Shown here: positions 55,822-64,000 of the stretch, piece after piece
How positions within the stretch are numbered: position 1 is the first letter of the stretch
Layout: every line of letters starts with the position of its first letter
Source: Neoceratodus forsteri
Taxonomy: Eukaryota; Chordata; Ceratodontiformes; Ceratodontidae
DNA: 64,000 nucleotides
Assembly: GCA_016271365.2 (NCBI GenBank)
Contig: CM057459.1
Location: 489,255,501 to 489,319,500 of the forward strand
Direction: 5' to 3'
Program-made: the position numbers and the translations under genes
The notes under the pieces: generated by a model
What the model was told of the DNA's origin: nothing
What the model saw: only the letters and a program-made list of their open reading frames with translations
The model's database searches: none

Positions 55822-56227
55822 TCCTCATCATGCATAGGCCCGCTGCCCTTAAAAAACAACTAATATTTGTTCCACTCCATCATCAATCCAATGTTTATAT
55901 TTTTGGTGCCACCAATGCCTTGGGCAAGGTACTACACTGTTCCACATCCCTCTCAACAATGAGCACTTTCCAGATATCTGTCTCCCCCCACCCCAATTTC
56001 CAAATGTTCCTGCTCCTTCTTATCATTTTTCATTTCTGGTTAACAGGTGCTTACTATAACCCTATTTATTCCTCTCTTCAGAAAGCAGGAACAGTGTGTA
56101 CCACTATGATCATTCAACCATGAAACTCATGTTGAAGTTTGACACCACACAAACCATAAGAAGACACTGGGATCTGAATGAAAACATAACAGTAAATATT
56201 TAATATAAAAAGTAAAAAACAGTAGGC

Positions 56228-56362
56228 CAAGCATACAAAACTAGAACTATTTACAAGTGACAGTGAGTAACTACTGAAACTATTTACCAGCTTGTCACAC
56301 ACAAAACTAGAACTGTTTTCAAGTGACAGTAACTATTGAAACCAAGTTACCATCTTGTCACA
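56228..56362. repeat. Tandem duplication, unit about 65 bp
   Basis: 'acaaaactagaactatttac' and 'aagtgacagtgagtaactac' recur as 'acaaaactagaactgttttc' and 'aagtgacagtaactattgaa', and both units end in 'cttgtcacacac'. Confidence 0.85.
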
Positions 56363-56383
56363 CACAAATGTTCTCCATCCCTC

Positions 56384-57235
56384 CTACTGATCCTGTGAAG
56401 ATTCTGAGTCTACTACAAATGCAGGTTCAGGTTCTTGCACTGCCTTCATTGCAGCAGTCAATGCTGACATCTGAGCCATGGAACCAGGCATCTGCTGTGC
56501 AACATCATCTAGCTTGCACTCCAGCCTCAAACTACTGCCCTTTACCAACTGGTATTGATGGCCCATCAGCACCCTCCGCATCCTGGTCACACATTTCAGG
56601 TCTTTATAAAAATGGTCCCAGTGACAGATGGAGTGCTTCCCTCAACATGATGCTGCTGGCTCCCAGCCTCCTTGCTTTTCCCTGGTCAACCAGTTTTTTG
56701 AACTTTGCCAGGATGTTGGTTGCATGTGTGCTATGGCTTTTGGCTGGTCTTGTGGTGTGGCCTGAGTTTCAGGGTCAGTAAAAAGGCAAAGGAAAAAAAA
56801 AATCTAACACATGAGGTAAAGAATGAATCATAAGTGAATAAGGGATAAATATTGCCTCTGAAACAGCACATATGACATGGTCATATGCATGTAAGTTGTC
56901 CTGCTGACAATTTATTTTCATATAAATGACATTTTCTGTTTCCTGGTGTGCATTTGCTCTGCAGGGACACAGCATCATACCCATATGTCCTCTCCTCTTA
57001 CCTGAAAAGGCTGTAAACCCATAAGCTTACCACTCATGGCATGCTCCAGCTAGTGCTGGAACCATCTGTCTGCCTCCTCCAGTGCCATGGAGGTGGAGGT
57101 TCTCTGGGTGCCCATGCAGCAAACAGTGGCCAGAGTCATGGCCCAAGATAAACAAGGTTGATAGTGCTCAGGCCTGTTTGCTTCATAACCCTGCTCATGA
57201 GATGTCAGCATGCAAACATGCCCTAGAAAATACAT
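56384..57235 (-). pseudogene. Degenerate two-exon remnant, possibly transposon Myb-like
   Basis: The minus-strand exon at 57235-57005 has MALEEADRWFQH and GKLMGLQPFQ, ending at a donor CTTTTCAG|GTAAGA. The second exon begins near 56770 after a pyrimidine tract and acceptor CTCAG, and reads ILAKFKKLVDQGKARRL. After stops it continues CVTRMRRVLMGHQYQLVKGS (about 56580) and ends VVDSESSQDQ before a stop at 56384. Helical, basic text followed by an acidic C-terminus resembles Myb/SANT-type transposon proteins, but no tryptophan triad can be shown. Broken by several stops. Confidence 0.3.
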
Positions 57236-57239
57236 GCTA

Positions 57240-57865
57240 TCATGCTTCTGTGAGTCTCAGCAGACATATCCCCTCACACTAACAGCATGACTGCACTGAG
57301 ATCTATGTTCACTCAGGTGACAGTATTACAGTAGCCCTCCCTCCCTGGAAAAAGAGAGTATCCTCTTGGACTCTCAGTCTTCCTCCCCCTGACCAGCTGC
57401 CTGCTGCTGTAGCTTATTCCCAACCTTGCCACTTGTTTGGAGAATCATAACAGTCTCTGTTTCCTTCTGCCTTTGCTTACCTTTTTCATGTAGTGGTTTG
57501 CTGCCCTAATTATAACCTCCCTTATTTTTCCCCACAGTGCTGCTACTCCCCACCCATCAATTCTCCCCTTCAAGGCATTTTCTGAGGCATTCTTCCATTT
57601 GTTTAAAATTCACCCTCCTGACATCCAGGAGCCTTGTCTTATTGTGACTCACCTCCATTCCTTTTCTTAGGTAGCAGTTGTTGAACGACATTGTATGATA
57701 ATCACTGGTACCTAGGGGACTCCCCACTGTGACGTCCAGTCACACAGTTCCTATGTTTTTGTTGTTTTACCTGGCTAGCTCAGACAGTTATATGCAGTAT
57801 GGAATTAAGTTGTGTTAAACAATAACATACTATTATTGCACTTCTCCTTCAGTGTTACTCTTTTT
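57240..57865. other. Non-coding stretch
   Basis: The text at 57330-57740 ('ctccctccctgg', 'cctccttattttt', 'cacctccattcc') loosely resembles an antisense CR1 ORF2 endonuclease/linker region, but no motif is clear enough to call it. Confidence 0.35.
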
Positions 57866-57867
57866 TT

Positions 57868-58326
57868 TTAAACTTCTATTTTATTGCATTTTAAATAAGT
57901 ACAACACAAGCTTGCACATCTGGGATCATACAGAATATCATGGCACATAGATTCATTATAAATGGCAAGAAGAAATATTTACACCCCATATTAAATTAGA
58001 ACATGTGATATGAATCCTATAAACTGATCAAGGAGATATCATAGTGGTAAGGATTACCAAATCTGCCATGAACAAGAACGTTCCTATTATTAGTCTAGAG
58101 ACATATGAGGTACAGTAATTGTAAACCTCCCACATATGTGGGATTGAAGTTCCTTTATGAAATAGTCATAGGAGAGCAATGACCATAATTCAGACTATGA
58201 CCCCCTACTGCCTCCCAATCAACATAAACAATGAACAGAAGCACTAAGCCTAAGTGCAATCAATGTTGAAAACATTTACAACTGATTAGGCATGATAGTC
58301 CTATAACAAAAACACTGATACCTGTA
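57868..58326 (-). mobile_element. A-tailed retroposon, antisense
   Basis: The plus strand begins with a T run followed by 'aaacttctattttattgcat', which on the minus strand is a poly-A signal AATAAA close to an A tail. It ends abruptly where CR1-B sequence begins at 58327 ('ggggctag'). No coding sequence remains. Possibly an L1-type 3' UTR or a processed transcript; the family is unidentified. Confidence 0.55.
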
Positions 58327-58399
58327 CGGGGCTAGACTGGCACAATGAGTATAGACAGTACTGTAACATCTTTTGTTTCATTAATAGGTAGTGTTAGCC

Positions 58400-59265
58400 A
58401 TGGGTAGGATTGTGGGATGCAATGGTTGTGGGGAAGCGGTATGGATGAACATACTGTGGAGTCTGGGAGAGTGGCCAATCTTCCACAGGCTGAGGAGGCT
58501 TGAGAATGAGGTGTAGTGGCTTGGTAGAGAGCTGAAGATGATGAGGGGATGGGGGGATTATAGGAAAAGTGGACCTTCACCAGGGAGTAACTTTAGGACA
58601 TCACATGGGAGGAACAATGGGTCGAAGAAAGGGATGGGGAAGGAGGTGGGAGCAAACTGGACCTGAGGTCTAACTATAAAGGATGGACTGAAGTTGGGCC
58701 CAGCACTAGAGGGGGACTCAAGTCATGAAGGAGGAGCCAACACATAACAGAACAGAGGGGGTAGGAAATAGGTTTGCTGTACTGACAACACTGGTGGAGG
58801 AGGAGGAGGAGAAGGATGGCGGACTCCAGGAGGGAGCAGGAGAGGAAACAGATGGAGATTGCACAAGGGACAGCACTCAGGGAGAGGAAGGGAAGAGGGG
58901 CAATACTGCTGGAGGGGGCGAGAGGGTCACTGCAGAGGTGGGGAGTGTCCAGGGCAGATGGGGAAGTGGAGGACGGTATGCGAGCAGTGAAGGGGAAGGG
59001 GATAGGTCTATGGTGGAGAGGGGGAAAACCACTGGAGCAAAAGGTAGAGATTCTAATATGTGGGACTCTAGAAATGGGAACTGGGTAGAAGGGTGGGAAC
59101 GAGAGTGATAAATGAAGAAAGGGTATATTGGTACTGGGGGACTCCATACTTAAGGGGAGCAGATGGGGCAGCAAGGGGGAATGGCATAGTTGCATATGAG
59201 AGGAGTCCATACAGGGCTAATGGCAAACAAGGTGGGGCAGTCAATTGTAAAGTGCGTAAGGAGAG
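58400..59265 (+). pseudogene. CR1-B ORF1 (zinc-finger-like N-terminus plus esterase), broken
   Basis: The N-terminal text GRIVGCNGCGEAVWMN near 58399 has a CxxCG motif. The middle is Glu/Gly/Arg-rich (GGEDGMRAVK and similar). The esterase GDS block is degraded near 59130 (YWYWGTPYL is a shifted reading of an LGDS block), and ESIQGLMANKVGQSIVKCV lies at about 59204, matching ESIQGLTADRVGQSILKCA of copy 1. Frame changes at about 58700, 59100 and 59190 show decay. ORF1 proteins of CR1 bind the element RNA. Confidence 0.68.
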
Positions 59266-59269
59266 GCAG

Positions 59270-61118
59270 GAAGAGGGTGAAGAGAAAAGCATTTCGGAGA
59301 CTCAAGAAATCAGGAGAGGAAGGAGACAAGGAGTATACAAAGAGGTCCAGGGAGATAAGCAGGCTGGTCAGAGTGGCCAAGGCGTCAAGAGAGCTGAGGC
59401 TGGCACAAGGTATCAAGGATGGTGAAAAGGGCTTATTCAGATACATTAGGGAGAGATGGAAGAACAAGGACCAGATTGTGAGGATTAAGAAGGATGGGGC
59501 GGGTAGAGAAGGAGGGGCATCAGGCAGAGGCACTAAATGAGTACTTCTGTTCTGTGCTCATGAAGGAGAAAGGGCCAGATACCGCAGGAGGAGAGAGGTG
59601 GGCAGGGAGGGAGTGGGTGACTGATACAGGGATTATGGAGGCCAGGGTTCTGGAGGAGTTAACAGCACTGAGGGTGGACAAGATACTGGGTTTGGATGGC
59701 ATTCACCATAGGGTGCTAAAAGAACTGGTAGCGATTCTGGCAGGACCACTGGCTGACCTGTTCAGTACCTCTCTGGACACAGGATGTGTACCAGAAGACT
59801 GGAGGATGGTCTATGTGGTGTCAATTCATAAACGTGGCCCTAGGGATGAGCTGGGGAACTACAGACCAGTGAGCCTCACATCAATTTTGGGAAACCTCAT
59901 GGAGACAGTCCTGAAGGAGAGGCTGGTGGCATTTTTGGAGGACAATGGACTCCAGGATGTTCAGCAACATGGGCTTGTCCTGGAAAGATCATGCCAGATG
60001 AACCTAATTGAGTACTAAAACTGTGTGACCAGGGAACTGGACAACAGCCATCCAGTGGATGTACTGTATCTGGATTTCAACAAGACCTTTGATTCGGTGC
60101 CGCATGGGAGACTGAGGGGAAGCTAGAGAATACCGGGGTGGGAACAAAAATTACCAAATGGATCTCCAATTGGCTGAAGGGAAGGCAGCAGAGGCTGGTA
60201 GTTGGGGGAGCTCTCATCAACAAGGGATGTGATGAGCGGAGTGCCACAGGGATTGGTACCGGGACCGGTGCTGTTTGGGTGGGATATTCATAGCAGATAT
60301 CTCACATGGAATCTGGAGTAAAATCAGTATGTTCACAGATGATACTAAAATAGGAGCTCTGGTAAATGATATAGATGGGTAAAAAGGGCTGCAGAATGAC
60401 CTGACCAAACTACAGGAATGGTTGAAAACATGGCAGCTGGGGTTCAACACCAAGAAGTGCAAAGTGCTACACTTTGGAACTAGGAACCAGGAGAGAAGCT
60501 ATCAGCTCGGAGGGGTTCAGTTGGAAAGCACTGGGGGGGAAAAAGATCTTGGGGTGATTATAATGGGGAATATGAACAACTCAGCACAGTGCAGGAAGGC
60601 GGCAGCAAAAGCCAACAAGATGCTGGGCTATATAGTGACAGGTATCTCTTCTGGGAATATTTAGGTGATCCTTCCCCTGTACAGTTCACTGGTCAGACTG
60701 CACCTGGAATACTGTGTGCAGTACTGGTGCCCATTCCTGAAGAAAGACATCAGATTATTAGATGGAGTACAGTGCAGGGCGACAAAGATGATCTAGGGTC
60801 TGGAGGATAGGCTGGGCTGGCTGTATTCATTGGAGGAGAGGAGAGGAGAGATGGGAGGATATGATTGAAACTTTTGAATATTTAAAAGGGATTAACAAAA
60901 GTGACCCAAAGAGGATCCACCAGATTAGAAGTGGGAGGGACACGAGAGGGCATAAATTGATACTGGTGGGGGGAAGATTCAAGAGGGAAATCAGGAGACA
61001 CTTTTTCACTGAACGGGTAATGGGTAGGTGGAATGCCCTGCCTGAGGAGGTGGTAGCCTGTTGTATGGTGGGGGAATTTAAGAGGGGGTGGGACAGAGTG
61101 AGCGGAGTGGATTATTAA
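59270..61118 (+). pseudogene. CR1-B ORF2 without endonuclease: RT and C-terminal region
   Basis: Linker KAFRRLKKSGEEGDKEY (about 59285) is followed by RVAKASRELRLAQGIKDGEK (59373) and RT blocks LGLDGIHHRVLKELVAILAG (about 59690), NYRPVSLTSILGNLMET (about 59857) and YLDFNKTFDSVPHGRL (about 60066), then FTDDTK at 60332-60349. The C-terminal region is split between frames: CKVLHFGTRN (60457), NKMLGYIV (60616), [14 protein letters not shown] (about 60700) and ETFEYLKGINK (60864). The start of the linker fuses directly to ORF1. Not functional. Confidence 0.82.
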
Positions 61119-61483
61119 GAGGAATGGGAGGGAGATTGGGGCAGCTGTAAATTGAGGGGCTAGCTGCACAATCAAACAGACTCAATAGACTATTAGACCT
61201 GTTTCTGCTGGTGTTTTCATATGTTCATATTTGCTTTTGCATAACTCTGTACCCCTGTACATTTGTCATCCAAAAACCATGATATTTGTTACTAGAGGTG
61301 CAATGAATTTAAAATCTGCCTATGAAGTGAACGCGAAGTGGCCACTTCACATTGGCACTTCGCTACGCAGACTGCCCCATAGGAAAGGCGCACTTCACCT
61401 GTTCGTATTACTTCGTGTTGTCATTCTGCTTTAAATGCGAAGTAAGGCAGAGTGACAACAATATTGGCAGCACCCCACCACAC

Positions 61484-61800
61484 AGTCACCAGAATCAGTG
61501 TGCATCCCCAAAGTGCTACTGTCTTGTGTCCAGATAACTTTGCAGTGCTAATGAAATGAAATGAGAGTGTAACAACAAATGCAGTCTCCCAGAATTAATG
61601 GCACACTCAGTCATGCGTGCAGTGGTCACACACAGAGTCACCAGAATTAATGTGCATCCCCAAAATGCTACTGTCTTGTGTACAGAAAATTCCCCAGTGC
61701 TGATGAAATGCTACTGTCTTGTGTGCAGAAAATTCCCCAGTGCTGACGAAGTGAAATGAGAGCGTAACAAGAAATGCAGTCTCCCAGAATTAATGGTGCA
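61484..61800. repeat. Tandem repeat, 152-bp unit with an internal 43-bp duplication
   Basis: 'agtcaccagaat' starts at 61484 and 61636 with matching text after it, including 'gtgcatccccaaa' and 'tgctactgtcttgtg'. In the second unit 'tgctactgtcttgtg' to 'ccccagtgctga' is itself duplicated (61666 and 61709). Both units end 'gcagtctcccagaattaatg'. Confidence 0.87.
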
Positions 61801-62165
61801 CTGCAAATGCACAGACTGATTAAGATTGCGCTGCATGCTCAAGGGACGCATACAAAGAGGCACAACAACACCTAACTTGTGCACTCAAGTCACAAATCCA
61901 AATCTGGAAAGGAATACATTTTGCCAGTTGGGGGGGATTAGTGCACAGCAGTAACAATCCACTACCAGTAAAGATACCACAAAGCAGTTAAAAAATTCAT
62001 GCAGGTGTGGTGGATAGGAGGTTCACACTGCTGCAATTACTCTATGGCACAGTAAAAGATTTAATAGCATGCAACATGCACACACTTACACACACACACT
62101 GCAAGTAATGCATAGCAAATTGAAAACCTTTAGTAATATAACCAAATGTTTTAAACAGACAAATT
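61796..62165. repeat. Segmental repeat S, copy 1
   Basis: It matches 63590-64000 block by block: 'gcacagactgattaagattg', 'aatctggaaaggaataca', 'agtaaagataccacaaag', 'gtggataggaggttcacact', a short CA run and 'agcaaattgaaaac'. Confidence 0.87.
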
Positions 62166-62902
62166 ATACACTGCTGCACCACAACAATCAGCAAATAAAT
62201 TTCAAGAATTACTGAAAATATTACTGTGTGTACATTAACACAGTTAGACAAGAAAAATATAACCAAAACAGAAAGACTGTCTTTTTCTCCCAGTTAATGT
62301 ACCTACTCCACAAATACGCCCCTCCCCAAACCATACTTCACAGTACACAGACTGACTGTTCTAAATTAACATTCAAAATCCACATACAACAATAATCACT
62401 CAACGATATGAGCACAGAACATTTCCTACAATTGATGTACTAAATTTTGAGCAAAGAAAATGACTCAAAAAGACATTTTAAACAGCTTTTAGAGGTTTTG
62501 AATCGCAGAGCTCTGAGAGCAAACTGTCTCCAACTGCCACTACACACACAATAACAGAGGCCAGAACTGAGGCTGTGCAGAACAATCTAGAGCCCATGTG
62601 ACCTACAATCCCATGAATCACTGCAGAATTTCATTTGGAGCTCAATTACAAGGTGAAGTGTGGTGAATTACATTGATTTCAATGTACTTCACCTTAAAAT
62701 TGTTGGAGAAGTGGTTTGGGGAAGGCGGAATAATGCAAAGTCATTGGTTTCAATGGACTTCGCATTCCTCATTATGAAGCGAAGTACTCTGCTTCACATT
62801 GTGGAGTGCTCCGCGGGTTCCACATTACTACGTGAATCACTTTGTGGAGCAAATTGGGGCCACTTCGCCCACCACTACTTATAGTACTGTAATTCACATG
62901 GT

Positions 62903-63475
62903 CTACAGGAAGGAACGCAAATGCCTATGGCTGTACTTCCCCGATGAGCTGCAGCACAAAATTCCCCAGGACCCTGAATTAAAAACACGTATTAATGAAT
63001 ACAATGGTGGGGTGGTGAAGCCTGGTGAGATTCAACAAAACAGGCTTGCAATACATCCAAGTAACTAGAAAAAAATTAATGTTGTGAATCGTGACGTGAT
63101 CGTGAATCATGATTTGTGACTGCATTTGTGACCATGATAATGAAGAATGTGATTCAGTGTCAATGGTGTGAGATAACAAATATGAAACTGTATTGGGAAT
63201 GAGAATGCTTATGGCTGTACTTCCTCGATGAGCTGTAGCTTAAAACTCTCAGATTTAAAAACACGTATCAATGAGTACAATGGTGGGGTGGTGAAACCTG
63301 GAGAGATACTTCAAAACAGGCTTACAATACATCCAAGTAACTAGTAAAAAAATTAATGTTGTGATTCATGACGTGATTGTGAATCATGATTTGTGACTGC
63401 ATTTGTGACCGTGATGATGAAGAACGTGATTTGTATCAGAAGTGACTGATGATGATGGTCCTGACTTAAAAACGC
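62903..63475. repeat. Two-copy tandem repeat, unit about 280 bp
   Basis: 'ctgtacttcc' at 62931 and 63215, 'acacgtat...aatgagtaca'-type text, 'tacaatggtggggtggtgaa' at about 63000 and 63279, 'acatccaagtaactag', 'aaattaatgttgtga' and 'gtgaatcatgatttgtgact' recur in order. The first unit has a short open frame (62799-63068) with LYFPDELQHKIPQDPELKTR; in the second unit the equivalent reading has stops. Within each unit 'cgtgaatcatga' and 'gtgac' motifs are locally repeated. Confidence 0.87.
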
Positions 63476-63589
63476 ATAATAATGAGTACAATGTTCATGC
63501 AGAATTATGCACCACACCTGTCCAGTACTCTGAAGGGAAGCCAAAGATACAACTGTGACTTAAGTTACAGATGGAGATTGGGCCCTAAA

Positions 63590-64000
63590 GAGATGCAAAT
63601 GCACAGACAGATTAGGATTGCACTGTGCACTGAACAGATGCAGACACAAAGGCACAACACCTAACCAGTGCTCACCATCAGAAATTCAAATCTGGAAAGG
63701 AATACCTTTGCCGGTGGTAGCGAGCCGGTGGGGGAGGGAGGCAGTGTACTGCACTTCTGCAGTAACATTCACTAGTACTAGTACCAGTAAAGATACCACA
63801 AAGAAGTACAAAAGTCACACAGCTGCAGTGGATAGCAGGTTCACATTGCTTAAATTACTATGTGGCACAATAAAAGGTGTCTAATTTGATGACACGTGTC
63901 ACAAACATACTCACACACACACACACACACACACACCAGGTAATGCGTAGCAAATTGAAAACTTCAGTAGTATAACCACATATTTTAAACAAACTAAAAT
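63590..64000. repeat. Segmental repeat S, copy 2 (runs off the window)
   Basis: Direct repeat of 61796-62165, 1.79 kb downstream. It has a longer CA run (63911-63937) than copy 1 and an extra 'gtagcgagccggtgggggag' insert near 63718. The match continues to the last base of the window. Confidence 0.85.
63911..63937. repeat. (CA)n microsatellite
   Basis: About 13 CA units. The corresponding site in segmental copy 1 (about 62082-62100) has only a few units, so it has expanded here or shrunk there. Confidence 0.93.

Larger units (their letters stand above)
58327..61229 (+). mobile_element. CR1-clade LINE, family B, copy 2 with internal deletion
   Basis: Plus-strand counterpart of the 22.66-28.83 kb copy. 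ORF1 spans about 58400-59265 and joins ORF2 at about 59270 (linker region) through to 61118, with the 3' end at 61229 ('tcatatgttcatat'). The endonuclease region present in copy 1 (about 24.65-25.8 kb there) is missing, so about 1.1-1.3 kb has been lost. It lacks the two insertions found in copy 1 and so provides the empty sites for both. Confidence 0.87.
61290..62890. repeat. Mixed repeat block, possible decayed hAT-like element
   Basis: The left edge has 'actagaggtgcaatgaattt' (about 61291) and 'gcgaagtggccacttc' (about 61331); the right edge ends 'ggggccacttcgcccaccac' then 'tactta' (about 62857-62880). 'AGAGGTGC' and 'GCCCACCACT' resemble the ends of hAT-type elements, and 'cgaagt/acttcg' motifs are frequent at both sides. 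I could not establish clean terminal inverted repeats or an 8-bp target duplication, and there is no transposase. Confidence 0.35.

Noticed and set aside
58674..59210. Minus-strand Pro/Ser-rich frame of 178 codons
   Set aside because: It is antisense to CR1-B ORF1, whose purine-rich strand leaves the complement open.

Overview
This is non-coding, repeat-dominated vertebrate nuclear DNA. Supporting signs are AT-rich microsatellites, vertebrate-type CR1 and L2-like LINE retrotransposons carrying many stops and frameshifts, a tRNA-headed CORE/MIR-like SINE, and exons flanked by GT..AG introns. No bacterial operon structure, rRNA, functional tRNA, CRISPR array or intact host gene was seen. CR1 ends of the 'TCTATGTTTCTAT' type, many foldback repeats and a transposon-type SGNH hydrolase would suit a large tetrapod genome, perhaps an amphibian such as a caecilian. 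That placement comes from memory of repeat types and is weak.

Layout. 1-2.4 kb: no gene; one hairpin repeat. 2.4-7.5 kb: a long but dead CR1 element (family 'A'; ORF1 esterase plus ORF2 endonuclease/RT) followed head-to-tail by truncated pieces of the same family. 7.5-10.6 kb: a palindromic element, tandem repeats and dispersed repeats. 10.6-18.2 kb: two copies of an L2-like LINE either side of a stem-loop repeat block. 18.2-22.5 kb: three large foldback elements. 22.6-29.3 kb: a minus-strand CR1 of a second family ('B') holding a nested L2-like LINE and a short retroposon. 29.6-32.5 kb: foldback elements around an asparagine-codon hexamer repeat array. 32.5-41 kb: a less repetitive AT-rich block with a five-exon Myb/SANT-like gene and an SGNH-hydrolase gene, both minus strand and both broken. 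41-54 kb: a SINE, decayed CR1 pieces, two minisatellites and unrecognised DNA. 54-57.3 kb: a GC-rich block with a TATA/ATG/donor combination and a weak coding remnant. 57.9-61.2 kb: a plus-strand CR1-B copy lacking its endonuclease region. 61.3-64 kb: a tandem and segmental repeat block that runs off the window.

The most interesting unit is 33.3-40.8 kb. The five exons keep reading phase across all four introns and total a multiple of three. All stops in the spliced frame could come from C-to-T changes. The SGNH gene lies just upstream on the same strand behind three CCAAT boxes and a TATA-like site. A DNA-binding protein plus an SGNH hydrolase, with no transposase visible, could be the remains of a poorly described mobile element or of a domesticated pair. 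All gene calls here come from reading translations and motifs; no database search was possible.
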